Assembly: GCA_046290815.1 (NCBI GenBank)
Contig: JBKBUF010000007.1
Coordinates: 62,001-126,000, forward strand
DNA: 64,000 nucleotides
Source of the DNA: JBKBUF01 sp046290815
Lineage (GTDB): Bacteria; Bacteroidota; Bacteroidia; Cytophagales; Cytophagaceae
Direction: 5' to 3'
The notes below the pieces were generated by a model, which searched no databases, was not told the origin of the DNA, and worked only from the letters and a program-made list of their open reading frames with translations. Both the position numbers and the translations under genes were made by a program. Positions 1 to 10,500 of this stretch are shown piece after piece (position 1 is the first letter of the stretch; the number at the start of each line of letters is the position of its first letter).

Positions 1-462
1 AAAACAAAAGACGATTTCATCCCTTCTGAAATTCACATACCAAAAGGAAGAAATGTATTGTTCAGAATCAGAGCCAGAGATGTTATTCACTCTGTATTTG
101 CTCCCCATTTCAGATTAAAAATGGATGCTGTTCCTGGAATGCCTACCAAATTCTGGTTCAAGCCTCTTAAAACAACTGCTGAAATGAGAGAACAGCTTGG
201 TAATCCGAAATTCAATTATGAATTGGCTTGTACAGAGATATGCGGTAGAGGGCATTTTGCAATGAGATTTGTGATTGTTGTTGACGAGCCTGAGGATTAT
301 GCAAAATGGTACGCTTCACAAAAAGCGTGGACTGACATGAATATGGAGTATGTAACTCCCAGAGTTCCGGAAGAATTAAAATCATTGTATAATATTCCTG
401 CAGCTACAGGGGTGATTCAGTCTGCTGATACCACTGCAGTTACAATTTCATTAAATAACTAG
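1..462 (+). CDS. coxB: cytochrome c oxidase subunit II, CuA domain (5' end outside window)
   Basis: This is the C-terminal 153 residues of subunit II, open from base 1, so the N-terminal membrane hairpin lies upstream of the window. The subunit takes electrons from cytochrome c into the binuclear CuA centre on the outer face of the membrane. The whole CuA site is visible: the first His of DVIHSV (codon 88-90), then the cluster CTEICGRGHFAM with Cys (229-231), Glu (235-237), Cys (241-243), His (253-255) and Met (262-264). It lies 40 bp before coxA on the same strand. In Bacteroidota the genes before coxB are often those of alternative complex III, but that cannot be checked here. The apparent TTG start at 58 is only an internal codon, because the reading frame is open and conserved before it. 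Confidence 0.96.
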   Translation, partial: KTKDDFIPSEIHIPKGRNVLFRIRARDVIHSVFAPHFRLKMDAVPGMPTKFWFKPLKTTAEMREQLGNPKFNYELACTEICGRGHFAMRFVIVVDEPEDYAKWYASQKAWTDMNMEYVTPRVPEELKSLYNIPAATGVIQSADTTAVTISLNN

Positions 463-502
463 TAAATTAAGATCTAACAGAATTAAATTTTAAAATAAAA
501 AT

Positions 503-2344
503 ATGTCTGCAGCTGTAAGTTCACACGCACAAGTACATCATGACGATCACGACCATGACCACCATGATTTACCATGGATCAGAAAATATATTTTTAGCGA
601 AGATCATAAAGTAATTGCTAAGCAATATCTGATTTCAGGTATATTCTGGGCAATTCTAGGTGGTTTGTTTTCATTAATTTTCAGACTTCAGTTAGGTTTC
701 CCTGATGCTGACCTTACCTGGTTAAAACCATTGTTAGGAGGTTGGATTTCTAATGGAAAATTAGATCCTGAGTTTTACCTTGCTATGGTTACCATGCACG
801 GAACCATCATGGTGTTTTTTGTATTGACAGCTGGGTTGAGCGGAACTTTCAGTAATTTCCTTATTCCACTTCAAATAGGTGCCAGAGATATGGCTTCAGG
901 TTTCCTGAATATGCTTTCTTACTGGTTCTTCTTTTTGTCAAGTGTAATTATGCTTGTTTCTATCTTCCTTGAAACAGGACCTGCTTCAGGTGGATGGACT
1001 GTATATCCTCCTTTGAGTGCCTTACCACAAGCTATTTCCGGATCCGGACTTGGTATGACTTTGTGGTTAGTTAGTATGGCATTGTTTATTGTATCAACTC
1101 TATTAGGAGGTTTGAACTATATAACAACTATAATTAACCTTAGAACAAAAGGGATGTCTTTCCTTAGACTTCCACTTACTATCTGGGCATTCTTTATCAC
1201 AGCTATCATAGGGCTTTTATCGTTCCCTGTGTTGTTTTCAGCTGCTTTGCTTCTGATTTTCGACAGATCATTCGGAACAAGCTTTTTCCTTTCTGATATA
1301 TTTATTGCAGGACAACCTTTAATGCATGAAGGTGGAAGCCCGATTTTGTTCCAGCATTTATTCTGGTTCCTGGGCCACCCTGAAGTGTACATCGTTTTAC
1401 TTCCTGCTTTAGGTATTACTTCTGAAATTATTGCAACAATGTCAAGAAAGCCAATCTTCGGTTACAAAGCCATGATTGGATCTATGTTGGCAATCGCATT
1501 CCTTTCATTTATCGTATGGGCACACCATATGTTCATTACAGGGATGAATCCTTTTCTCGGATCAATATTCATGTTTCTTACATTGATTATTGCAGTACCT
1601 TCAGCAGTAAAAGCATTTAATTATATTACAACATTATGGAGAGGTAATCTGATTTTCACTCCTGCGATGTTGTTTTCCATCGGCCTTGTTTCTTTCTTTA
1701 TTTCTGGAGGATTAACAGGTATTATTCTTGGAAACTCCGCTGCAGATATTCAACTACACGATACTTATTTCGTGGTTGCTCACTTCCATATTGTAATGGG
1801 TAGTGCATCATTCTTTGGAATGCTTGCTGGTGTTTATCACTGGTTCCCTAAGATGTTCGGAAGAATGATGGATGAGAAATTAGGTTATATCCACTTCTGG
1901 TTAACCTTTATTGGTGTTTACCTGGTGTTTTTCCCTCAGCATTATCAGGGAATTGCTGGTTTCCCAAGAAGATATTACTCATTCACCGGATTTGATTTTA
2001 CACAGAGCTTCTCTGATTTGTCCCAGATGATAACTATTGCGGCTATATTAACATTTGCTGCACAGTTTATATTCCTGTTCAATTTCTTCTATAGCATTTT
2101 CAAAGGAAGAGTTGCAACATTGAATCCATGGGGATCCAACACACTTGAATGGACCACACCACTTCATCCTGAACATGGTAACTGGCCAGGTGAAATTCCT
2201 CATGTTTACAGATGGGCATATGATTATAGCAAACCGGGAGCGGCAGATGATTTCATTCCGCAAAACGTTCCATTCTCAGAGACAAAAAGTTCAAACTTCC
2301 CTCATGAGAATGAAGCTATGAATCTAGAATCTTCAAGGATTTAA
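503..2344 (+). CDS. coxA: cytochrome c oxidase subunit I (aa3 type)
   Basis: This is the catalytic subunit of the heme-copper oxidase. It reduces O2 to water and pumps protons through about 12 membrane helices. Visible ligands: His99 in MHGTIMV (heme a), His292 with Glu294 and Tyr296 in GHPEVY (CuB, proton-gate Glu and cross-linked Tyr, the A1-type signature), His341-His342 (CuB), and His427 and His429 in AHFHIVMG (heme a3 and heme a). The N-terminus is unusually His/Asp-rich (HHDDHDHDHHD near residue 12), which could loosely bind metal. The length of 613 fits Bacteroidota CoxA. Its TAA overlaps the ATG of ctaA by one base, so the two are translationally coupled. Confidence 0.98.
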   Translation: MSAAVSSHAQVHHDDHDHDHHDLPWIRKYIFSEDHKVIAKQYLISGIFWAILGGLFSLIFRLQLGFPDADLTWLKPLLGGWISNGKLDPEFYLAMVTMHGTIMVFFVLTAGLSGTFSNFLIPLQIGARDMASGFLNMLSYWFFFLSSVIMLVSIFLETGPASGGWTVYPPLSALPQAISGSGLGMTLWLVSMALFIVSTLLGGLNYITTIINLRTKGMSFLRLPLTIWAFFITAIIGLLSFPVLFSAALLLIFDRSFGTSFFLSDIFIAGQPLMHEGGSPILFQHLFWFLGHPEVYIVLLPALGITSEIIATMSRKPIFGYKAMIGSMLAIAFLSFIVWAHHMFITGMNPFLGSIFMFLTLIIAVPSAVKAFNYITTLWRGNLIFTPAMLFSIGLVSFFISGGLTGIILGNSAADIQLHDTYFVVAHFHIVMGSASFFGMLAGVYHWFPKMFGRMMDEKLGYIHFWLTFIGVYLVFFPQHYQGIAGFPRRYYSFTGFDFTQSFSDLSQMITIAAILTFAAQFIFLFNFFYSIFKGRVATLNPWGSNTLEWTTPLHPEHGNWPGEIPHVYRWAYDYSKPGAADDFIPQNVPFSETKSSNFPHENEAMNLESSRI

Positions 2345-3309
2345 TGAGTAATAGTACCGGAAATTTTCACCGGATAAGCATCATTACAATTATTGCTGTT
2401 TATCTGGTGATTCTGGCAGGTGGAATTGTAAGAAGTACAGGGTCGGGCATGGGATGTCCGGATTGGCCGAAATGTTTCGGCAGGTATATCCCGCCAACCA
2501 ACGTCAATCAGCTACCACCTGATTATAAAGAGAAATATAAGGTCCATGGTTACGAAGCAGAATTTAATGTTACCAAAACCTGGATTGAATATATAAACCG
2601 ACTTCTCGGCGCTATTACCGGAATTTTGGTTTTACTCGTTCTTTTATATTCTATTCCATACCTAAAGACTGATAGAGCCATTTTCTGGCTAAGCATACTA
2701 ACAGTTTTCTTAGTTGGATTTGAAGCATGGCTGGGAAAAGTAGTAGTAGCTTCAAACCTTTCTCCTGCCATCGTAACCATGCATATGGGTGGATCGCTAT
2801 TAATTGTCGCTGCCCTGATATATATGATTATCAGATCCAGGAAGGATTTACAACCGGAAAAGTATAAGACCGGGAAGTCAAAGCCTTCGGGATTCATACT
2901 GATCCTGATGTTGGTAACTTTTCTTCAAATATTGCTAGGTACTCAGGTTAGAGAGGAAATAGATATAGTTGCTGAAAGCCTCAACTTTCAAAACAGAGAA
3001 AAATGGATGCAGGATTTGGGATGGACTTTTAACTTTCACAGGTTATTAGGTTATTTGGCGGTTTTTCTGGCGATTCTTTATTTTCTTGAAGTAAAAAAAC
3101 GGGTGGAAGTAAGAGGGATTTTATATAAATCCGGTTTGTGGGTTGCGGTATTAATGTTGATGGAAATGGTAATAGGTATAGCATTATTCATCTTTGATTT
3201 ACCTCCTTTCCTTCAACCGTTTCACTTATTAATAGCGACCATCATATTTGGTATTCAATTTTTTGCGTTGTCAGTTATGGTGAAAAACAGGGTTCCTCAA
3301 AAAGCTTGA
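2344..3309 (+). CDS. ctaA: heme A synthase (CtaA/COX15 family)
   Basis: It oxidises the C8 methyl group of heme O to a formyl group, making heme A for the oxidase encoded next door. The product is a 321-residue protein of about eight membrane helices. Family marks are the cysteine pair in GMGCPDWPKCFG (residues ~36-47), the Glu in WIEYINRLLGA, and heme-ligand histidines in VTMHMGG, FNFHRLLG and QPFHLL. The ATG overlaps the coxA stop by one base. ctaB, which makes the heme O substrate, follows 33 bp downstream. The gene order coxA-ctaA-ctaB puts heme maturation between the structural subunits. Confidence 0.93.
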   Translation: MSNSTGNFHRISIITIIAVYLVILAGGIVRSTGSGMGCPDWPKCFGRYIPPTNVNQLPPDYKEKYKVHGYEAEFNVTKTWIEYINRLLGAITGILVLLVLLYSIPYLKTDRAIFWLSILTVFLVGFEAWLGKVVVASNLSPAIVTMHMGGSLLIVAALIYMIIRSRKDLQPEKYKTGKSKPSGFILILMLVTFLQILLGTQVREEIDIVAESLNFQNREKWMQDLGWTFNFHRLLGYLAVFLAILYFLEVKKRVEVRGILYKSGLWVAVLMLMEMVIGIALFIFDLPPFLQPFHLLIATIIFGIQFFALSVMVKNRVPQKA

Positions 3310-3342
3310 CAAAAGTTCCTGAGTCCCTAAAATTTGAATAAA

Positions 3343-4242
3343 ATGTTAGCAGAAAATAAATATATAGATTGGTCAGAAATAAGCTTAAAAAGTAAAGCTT
3401 ATTTTAAATTATTAAAATTCAGGTTATCCTTTCTTGTAGTATTCTCCTCAGGTATGGGTTATATGCTTGGGGTTAATCATTCAATAGACTGGCTTCATCT
3501 TATTGTTTTTTCATTAGCAGGTTTTTTTATCACGGGCGCATCCAATATACTGAATCAGGTTATCGAGAAAGATATTGACAAGTTGATGGATAGAACCAAA
3601 AACCGACCACTTCCAACATCAGTTCTATCGGTTTCTGAAGCTTTAATTTTTGCAGGTATATTACTAGTCAGTGCCGTTTATCTTTTCCTGACTTTTATTA
3701 ATCTAAATGCAGCTTTGCTTTCAGTTTTGTCCTTTGTTCTGTATGCATTCGCATATACTCCTTTAAAGACACGCCACCCAATTGCAGTTTTTGTCGGCGG
3801 CATACCAGGGGCTTTACCTCCTATGATTGGGTGGGTTGCTGCCACCAATAAATTTGGCCTGGAGCCCGGAATTTTATTTGCAATTCAGTTTTTTTGGCAA
3901 TTACCTCATTACTGGGCTATTGCATGGGTTCTTGATGATGACTATAAAAAAGCAGGTATTCGTTTGCTTCCTAATGGTGGAGGCAAAGATGTCAATACAG
4001 CTTTTCAAATAATGATTTATACCTTGTTCCTCGTTCCGCTTGGTTTTATGCCTTATCTATTAGGGATGACTGGAATAATTTCAGCAGTAATAGCAGTTGT
4101 TTGCGGAGTTTTATTTCTGGCGCAAACGTTTTATTTAATGAAGAAATGCTCAAGAAAAGCAGCCCTACTGATAATGTTTGGTTCTTTTCTTTATTTGCCT
4201 ATAGTTCAGATAGCATTTGTACTGGATAAGGTAGTAAAATGA
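3343..4242 (+). CDS. ctaB: protoheme IX farnesyltransferase (heme O synthase)
   Basis: A UbiA-superfamily integral membrane prenyltransferase that adds a farnesyl group to heme B, giving heme O. The first Asp-rich motif is in NQVIEKDIDKLMDRTKNRPL (NxxxDxxxD type) and the second in LDDDYKKAGIRLLP. About nine membrane helices are evident. I chose the ATG at 3343, three codons inside a possible TTG start at 3334, giving 299 residues. The stop codon overlaps the ATG of the next gene by four bases (ATGA), so it is coupled to the subunit III gene. Confidence 0.95.
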   Translation: MLAENKYIDWSEISLKSKAYFKLLKFRLSFLVVFSSGMGYMLGVNHSIDWLHLIVFSLAGFFITGASNILNQVIEKDIDKLMDRTKNRPLPTSVLSVSEALIFAGILLVSAVYLFLTFINLNAALLSVLSFVLYAFAYTPLKTRHPIAVFVGGIPGALPPMIGWVAATNKFGLEPGILFAIQFFWQLPHYWAIAWVLDDDYKKAGIRLLPNGGGKDVNTAFQIMIYTLFLVPLGFMPYLLGMTGIISAVIAVVCGVLFLAQTFYLMKKCSRKAALLIMFGSFLYLPIVQIAFVLDKVVK

Positions 4243-4838
4243 TGGCAGGAAAAAGACAGATTGAAAAAGTCGGTGAAGCACAAAAGCCCATGGCAATGCA
4301 CCCTAAAAAGTTTGCATTCTGGCTTTTTTTACTCACTGTAGTGATGGTGTTTGCGGCACTTACCAGTGCTTATATAGTTAGGAGGGCTGATGGTAACTGG
4401 CTTGAATTTTCTCTGCCGGACACTTTTTGGATTAACACTGCGATAATTGTCCTAAGCAGTATAACTATGCAATGGGCATACTTCGCTGCTAAAAAAGATA
4501 ATCTTGATCAGTTAAAGTTAGCCTTACTTATTACCTCTCTGGCAGGGGTGGCATTTCTATTAGGTCAGTTGATGGCTTGGGGGAATCTTGTTGAAATAAG
4601 AGTTTTTTTTGCAGGTGCTGAAAGCAATCCTGCCGGATCATTTTTGTATGTACTTACCGGTTTGCATGGTTTACACCTGGTTTCTGCACTTATATTCCTG
4701 GTGGTAGTGCTTATTAATAGTTTGAAATTGAAAATTCATTCAAAAAATATGCTTCAGATTGAGTTGTGTACAACTTACTGGCACTTTCTTGGAGCGCTTT
4801 GGATCTATTTATTTGGATTTTTATTACTTTACAACTAA
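4239..4838 (+). CDS. cytochrome c oxidase subunit III, first copy
   Basis: A 199-residue heme-copper oxidase subunit III with five predicted membrane helices. Family features are the AMHPKKFAFWLF start, a ADGNWLEF loop and the C-terminal TTYWHFLGALWIYLF segment with the conserved Trp-His. Subunit III stabilises subunit I and helps keep the proton path working. Two ATG codons lie in tandem at 4239 and 4242. I give the first, which overlaps ctaB. A second, longer subunit III gene follows at once. Two subunit III genes in a row are usual for this operon in Bacteroidota, and the products may occupy different positions or represent a split ancient duplication. Confidence 0.9.
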   Translation: MMAGKRQIEKVGEAQKPMAMHPKKFAFWLFLLTVVMVFAALTSAYIVRRADGNWLEFSLPDTFWINTAIIVLSSITMQWAYFAAKKDNLDQLKLALLITSLAGVAFLLGQLMAWGNLVEIRVFFAGAESNPAGSFLYVLTGLHGLHLVSALIFLVVVLINSLKLKIHSKNMLQIELCTTYWHFLGALWIYLFGFLLLYN

Positions 4839-4858
4839 TTTTTCAAAAAAAATACAAT

Positions 4859-5605
4859 ATGGCAACAACAGCAGTCATTGACAAAGAAGACAAGAGAAGT
4901 TTATGGGGTGGCGGAGCAGAGCCACTTAAAGCAAGTTATGGTAAACTGATGATGTGGTTTTTCCTTCTATCGGATGCGCTTTCATTTTCAGGATTGCTTA
5001 TTACCTATGGATTGAGCAGATTTGCTCACAATGCATATACAGGGACTGTTAAGGAGTTTATTCCTTCTCCGGAGTATTGGCCTATCCCTGAAAAAATATT
5101 CACCCACATTCCTTTTACCCATGATCCATACCCACTTGTATTTGTAGGTATCATGACTTTTATCCTTATTATGAGTAGTGTGACTATGGTTCTTGCTGTT
5201 GAGGCCGGGCACAGAATGGATAAAGAAGAGGTGCAAAAATGGATGCTTTGGACTATTCTTGGAGGTATAACTTTCTTAGGTTGCCAAGCTTGGGAATGGA
5301 CTATCTTTATCATGGGAGGCGAATATCCTATCACACTTGCTGACGGTACTGTTTTTAAAGGGGCTAATCTGACTATGAATGAATATGGCCCTCCTTTGTT
5401 TGCTGACCTGTTTTTCTTTATTACTGGTTTCCACGGAACTCACGTTTTTAGTGGTGTATTGATTAATATTATTATTTTCTACAACGTTGCCATTGGTACT
5501 TATCAGCAAAGGGGTCATTATGAGATGGTTGAGAAGGTTGGGCTTTACTGGCACTTTGTAGACCTTGTTTGGGTATTCGTATTTACTTTCTTTTATCTTG
5601 TTTAA
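4859..5605 (+). CDS. cytochrome c oxidase subunit III, second copy
   Basis: The second heme-copper oxidase subunit III, 248 residues, with helices and the family endings TGFHGTHVFSGVL and GLYWHFVDLVWVFVFTFFYL. The open frame runs upstream to 4766 inside the previous gene, but the ATG at 4859 starts the expected MATTAVIDKEDKR soluble N-terminus and lies just past the previous stop, so I use it. The extra length over the first copy is a long loop (about residues 60-95, rich in Pro) between helices. It belongs to the same oxidase operon. Confidence 0.93.
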   Translation: MATTAVIDKEDKRSLWGGGAEPLKASYGKLMMWFFLLSDALSFSGLLITYGLSRFAHNAYTGTVKEFIPSPEYWPIPEKIFTHIPFTHDPYPLVFVGIMTFILIMSSVTMVLAVEAGHRMDKEEVQKWMLWTILGGITFLGCQAWEWTIFIMGGEYPITLADGTVFKGANLTMNEYGPPLFADLFFFITGFHGTHVFSGVLINIIIFYNVAIGTYQQRGHYEMVEKVGLYWHFVDLVWVFVFTFFYLV

Positions 5606-5624
5606 AATTTCGATCTAGACTAAA

Positions 5625-5990
5625 ATGGGACACGGACATCATCATACAGCATTTGAGCCTCAGGTTTTACCTAAGGACTATGCAAAAATCAGAAAAATAT
5701 GGGTTACAGCAGGTATTCTGGCTTTTGTGACTGCAATTGAATTTGCGCTTGCTTTTACAATGAGCAGAGGTGCTTTACTTACCACTATTTTCGTTCTTCT
5801 GACATTTGTCAAATCATTTTACATTGTAGGAGAATTTATGCACCTTAAATATGAGGTAAAAACTTTGATCTGGTCTATAATAATTCCATGCCTTTTCATC
5901 GTTTGGTTAATTGTAGCGCTGCTTATCGAAGGAAATGCAATTCTTTATCTAAGAAATCTGTGGCAGTGGTACAGCGGAATGTATAACTAA
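5625..5990 (+). CDS. cytochrome c oxidase subunit IV family protein
   Basis: A 121-residue membrane protein with a His-rich start (MGHGHHH) and three membrane helices at about residues 27-45, 51-72 and 83-105. This matches the prokaryotic subunit IV (CoxD/CyoD-like) family, which assists oxidase assembly and CuB loading. It sits 19 bp after subunit III and 7 bp before the SCO gene. The motif FVKSFYIVGEFMHLK in the middle is typical of the family. Confidence 0.9.
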   Translation: MGHGHHHTAFEPQVLPKDYAKIRKIWVTAGILAFVTAIEFALAFTMSRGALLTTIFVLLTFVKSFYIVGEFMHLKYEVKTLIWSIIIPCLFIVWLIVALLIEGNAILYLRNLWQWYSGMYN

Positions 5991-5997
5991 GAATTCA

Positions 5998-6660
5998 ATG
6001 AAGAAAAATATTAAAACCGGTATGCTGGTATTTTTGCTGGTAATACCGGTTTTTGTTTTTATGTTTTTAAAGTTTTTCGGTAAAAACTATTACAGCCTGC
6101 CTGTATATTTTGCCACTGATTCTACATACCAGGACGGCAGATACAAAATCACTGATGCTCATACAATCCCTGATTTTAAATTAACAAATCAGGATGGTAA
6201 TCAATTTTCTTCAGAAGCACTAAAAGGAAAAATAACCATCGTAGACTTCTTTTTTACCCGATGTGGTGGTATATGTCCCAAAATGACCCGACATCTTGGT
6301 AGAGTACAGGATGCTTTTAAAAATGATTCTAATGTTAGAATAGTATCATTTACGGTTGACCCTGTTTTTGATGGGGTAGATGTACTAAAAAAGTACAGCG
6401 CTGAATTTGGTGCAGATAATAACAAATGGATATTTCTGACCGGTACTAAAGATTCGATTTATCAAATTGCTCAAAAAGGATTTTTTCTTTCAGCAATGGA
6501 AGATGAAGCCAACCCGGTTGATTTTATCCATAGTGAAAAGCTGGTTCTTGTGGATAAGGTTGGAAGAATAAGAGGTTATTATAATGGAACTGACCCTGAA
6601 GATGTAAACAGGTTAATTGCTGAGATTAAAGTTTTAAATTATGAATACGGACAAGATTGA
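5998..6660 (+). CDS. SCO1/SenC copper chaperone
   Basis: A membrane-anchored thioredoxin-fold protein of 220 residues that delivers copper to the CuA site of subunit II. It has an N-terminal anchor (residues ~8-27), then DFKLTNQDG and the copper-binding CxxxC in TRCGGICPKM (residues ~91-100). The third copper ligand is the His in IHSEKLVLVD near residue 180. The last 20 bp overlap the start of the DUF420 gene, so the two are coupled. Its place in the operon agrees with a role in oxidase metallation. Confidence 0.95.
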   Translation: MKKNIKTGMLVFLLVIPVFVFMFLKFFGKNYYSLPVYFATDSTYQDGRYKITDAHTIPDFKLTNQDGNQFSSEALKGKITIVDFFFTRCGGICPKMTRHLGRVQDAFKNDSNVRIVSFTVDPVFDGVDVLKKYSAEFGADNNKWIFLTGTKDSIYQIAQKGFFLSAMEDEANPVDFIHSEKLVLVDKVGRIRGYYNGTDPEDVNRLIAEIKVLNYEYGQD

Positions 6661-7237
6661 AGTTCCTAAAAACGATAATGTATTCCTGGTAATAATCGGC
6701 ATCCTATCAGTATTAATTCCGGTTGTCGTCGCTGTTCTGTTTTATATGCCTCAGACAGGGAAATTAGGCGATATGAACGTCTCTTTTCTTCCTCATTTAA
6801 ATGCAATATTAAATTCCTGCACAGCCTTAGCGTTAATGGTTGGCTTTTATTTTATTAAAATTAAAAATAACAGAAGATACCATACTACAGCCATGTTAAC
6901 AGCTTTCGGTCTTTCTTCTTTATTTTTAATTTCTTATGTAATTTACCATTATCAGGGAACTCATACTATTTTTGGTGATGTTGATGGTGATAAGGTTCTG
7001 AACGAAGTAGAATTACTTTCTGTAAATGCAACAAGACCATTGTATGTGTTTGTGTTGCTTACGCATATAGCTCTAGCTATCATTGTGGTACCATTTGTTC
7101 TTTTAGCTATTTACTTCGGAATAACCAGGCAATTTTCGAAACATACTAAAATAGTGAAATGGACATTTCCTATCTGGTTATATGTTGCTGTTACAGGTGT
7201 GATTGTTTATTTAATGATAAGTCCATATTATCAATAA
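6641..7237 (+). CDS. DUF420 family membrane protein
   Basis: A 198-residue protein with five predicted membrane helices. It carries the conserved histidines expected of DUF420 (LPHLNAILNSC, YVIYHYQGTHT and LLTHIALAI). DUF420 proteins recur in oxidase operons across Bacteroidota and Firmicutes (CtaM-like), where the Firmicutes relative is needed for aa3 oxidase maturation. I infer a similar assembly role. It starts 20 bp inside the SCO gene. Helices and His positions are seen, and the role is inferred from context. Confidence 0.88.
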   Translation: MNTDKIEVPKNDNVFLVIIGILSVLIPVVVAVLFYMPQTGKLGDMNVSFLPHLNAILNSCTALALMVGFYFIKIKNNRRYHTTAMLTAFGLSSLFLISYVIYHYQGTHTIFGDVDGDKVLNEVELLSVNATRPLYVFVLLTHIALAIIVVPFVLLAIYFGITRQFSKHTKIVKWTFPIWLYVAVTGVIVYLMISPYYQ

Positions 7238-7256
7238 GTTTTTAACCTTGAAAAAC

Positions 7257-7502
7257 ATGAATAAAAATGTGATTTTTGCCTGGGTAATGTTGACCTTTAT
7301 GCTAAGTATTAACAGCGCAGCTATAGCTCAATGTTCAATGTGTAAAGCAACTATAAAGGAAAATGTGGAGAAAGGAGAAGGTGTCGGAAATGGTATAAAT
7401 AAAGGTATTCTTTATCTAATGGCTATACCATATATTGCCGGGGGTACCATTGCTTATTTATGGTATAGGAGCAGTAAAAAAAATAAAGTGAATCCAAATT
7501 AA
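7257..7502 (+). CDS. small secreted/membrane protein with a CxxC pair, oxidase operon
   Basis: An 81-residue protein not recognised beyond its pattern. It has a signal peptide ending AAIAQ (residues 1-24), then at once CSMCKATIKE with two cysteines spaced CxxC, a glycine-rich stretch, and one membrane helix (about 49-67) with a Lys-rich tail. The ATG at 7257 is preferred to a TTG at 7248. It is the last small gene of the oxidase block, 19 bp after DUF420. A CxxC placed on the outer side beside SCO and CtaA genes suggests copper or thiol handling in oxidase assembly, but that is only inference from position. Confidence 0.75.
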   Translation: MNKNVIFAWVMLTFMLSINSAAIAQCSMCKATIKENVEKGEGVGNGINKGILYLMAIPYIAGGTIAYLWYRSSKKNKVNPN

Positions 7503-10500
7503 TTGATTATAGCATTTTTAAAAAAACATATTGTCTTAACCGGGGCAATTTTATTTTTTATTGCATCCATACTGATATGGAATTTTTATGAATATCACCG
7601 GGATGAAGCCAGCAAGGATACTTACACAACTTCTGTAAGTGAGAAAATAAACGATCTATGTAAGAAGTTATCCTTAAGAAGTAAAACCATTAAATCCCTT
7701 GTTCTGGAAAAAGAAATTGTTGCTTTTTCCTACCTGAATTCACCTTACCAATATCCTTGTTATATTTTTAAAAACAAAGCACTTGCTTATTGGTCGGATT
7801 ACCGCCTTTATCCCAACTATGAAACGATAAAAGGGGATTATGTCTCAAAGGTTATTTCCTTACGAAATGGAAAATTTCTTGTATATAAAGAATCTTTTTC
7901 CGGTAATAATGGAAATAATTATGAAGTAGTTTTCCTTGTACCGCTTCAGGAAACTTATGATATAGAAAATAATTACCTTCATTCGGGCTTGAATACTTCC
8001 CTTTTGGGGAATGAAGATGTGAAAATTTCACTTTTTACCTCTGGAGAAAATTATAATATTTATAATACTCAGAAGGAATTACTTTTTTCAATTGTGTTTC
8101 CTGAGCATGAAAATATTAGAAGCGATTCTTTTTACCTTCTATTAATTGGCTTTACATCTGTAGGAATACTTCTACTTGTTCTTTATGGTATTGGAATAAC
8201 CATTGCCTTGAAGCGTCGAGGGAAAACTGACTATAGCTTTTTATTTCTCTTTGCATTCTTGGCAGCTGTCAGGATAATTATGCTTTTATTTAATTATCCT
8301 TTCTTTCTAATTGAATTTGATCTTTTTAATCCAAAATATTTTGCCTCCTCATCTGTAAGTCCATCGTTAGGTGATCTGCTGCTTAATTGCCTGGTAGTTT
8401 TGATTTTCAGTATATATTTTTTTAATAATTACAGTTCATCCGTGATTATCCGCAGACTGATGAAGGTTTCATCTTTGGGTTCTCAAATACTTTCTTTGAT
8501 ATTTTTGGTACTGATATTTTTTGGACTGCATGAAGTTTTCAACTTGCTTAAGGCAATCTCTATGCATAGCCCATGGTCGCTGGATATTACTTCATCTGTT
8601 GAATTTAATTTATTCAGAGTGATATGTCTGCTTGTATTTGTGATAATCAGCATTCTCTATTTTTTGTATAGCCATATTTTCTACCGCTTATTTATTTATT
8701 ACAATAAGAAATCTGTTTCAACAGCATTGTTTTTATTTGTGATAGCTATTACTATATATACGGTGGTTAAGTCAGTCACCGGCCAATTTTATATAGTTAT
8801 CTTTTTATTGAATGTCGCCTATTTTACAGCTGTTTACTTTTCTTATCTCCCAAGGTTTTTTGCTCAGTTTAAATATGCGACCTATGTGTATTTCCTGTTA
8901 TGTGCCTTTGTGTGTTCTTTAGCAGGGGCTTATTCTATTTATCAGGTTAATTATGAAAAGTCTGTTATAAACAAACAGAAATTTGCAAGCCAAATATTGG
9001 TAGATAACGATATTCTTGGTGAATTTCTCCTTGACGAAGCTTCCAGGAGTATCAGGCAGGATGCTTTTATAAAAAATAAGCTACTAACGCCATTGTCATC
9101 AAAAGATGTAATTGAACAAAAGATAAAAAAAATCTTTCTGTCTAATTATTTTGATAAATATGATGTGACCGTAACTGTTTACGATGGCAATGGGAATGCA
9201 TATGATTCGGAAGCAAGTTTTCCTACTTATGAACTTGCTATTGAAAATCTTAAAAAAGGAGAGGTAAAGACAGATTATGAAGGGATATATCTTTTGAAAG
9301 AAACACCAAAAGATAGTTACCGGAAATATTTAAGCTTTAATACCATTGAGAAAAATAATACCATAATAGGCTTCATTGTTGTAGAATTAAAGCATAGAAG
9401 AATTATACCTAACAGTGTCTACCCTGAGCTTTTGGTAGATAAAAAATTCTTACAGCATGAAGAGAATCGAAATTACAATTATGCAGTTTATTCTGACTCC
9501 TCATTGCTGTATAGTTATGGTAACTATAATTATGACAGGGATTTTATTGTTTCGGATTTGAACAATAATAAAATATTTACAGAAGGTGTTTTTCATGAAG
9601 GCTTTCATCATTTGGCAATAGAAGGTAGAGACGGTAAAAAGATTGTAATATCTTCTGTTATTTACCATTTTAATGATCTGTTTTCAAATTTTTCATTTCT
9701 TTATCTGATATTGATCCTTTTTATTATCAAGTTTGTAATATTTTTTACTGCAGTAAACTATAGAAGCAATACAACAAGTTTGTCTGGTAAAATTCAGATA
9801 TATCTTAACCTGGCCTTTTTTCTTCCTCTTCTGATAGTTAGCGTCGTTACTGTAAGTATTATATCTGCTTCCTATAAGGATAACCTAAGTAAGACATTTA
9901 TTAAAAAAGCTGAGAGTATCAGTTCTAATCTTTCTTTATTTCTTGAGGGGTATAAAAAAGAAGGTTCAAGAAAAGAGAAACTTGAAAATGCAGTAATGCA
10001 AATGGCGCAATATACCGAGCTTGATATCAATATTTTTTCAGGGAAAGGCAGGTTGTTGTACTCTAGTCAGCCTGCTATTTATTCTTCCGGCTTGCTTTCT
10101 GGTCTTATTAATCCTGCGGCCTATTCCACTATTCTTGAAAGGAGAATGAATACAGTGATGCTGACAGAATCTGTCGGGAAACTTAATTACAATGTAGTTT
10201 ATGTTGCTATAAGGTCATTGGAAACAGGTGAACTGATGGGTATTCTTAGTATCCCGTTTTTTGAATCGAAGCAGGAAATAGAAAAGCAGGTAATTAATGT
10301 GCTTACTACTATTATAAATATTTTTGTCAGCATTTTTATGGTATTTCTAGGGCTGTCATATTTTGCTTCGCATATACTAACCACTCCGCTCAAAATTATT
10401 ACTCAGAGAATAAAGAAAACAACGCTTGGAGATAATGAACCGCTGGAATGGAAGACGAAAGATGAGATAGGTCTGCTTGTAGGGGAATATAATGAGATGC

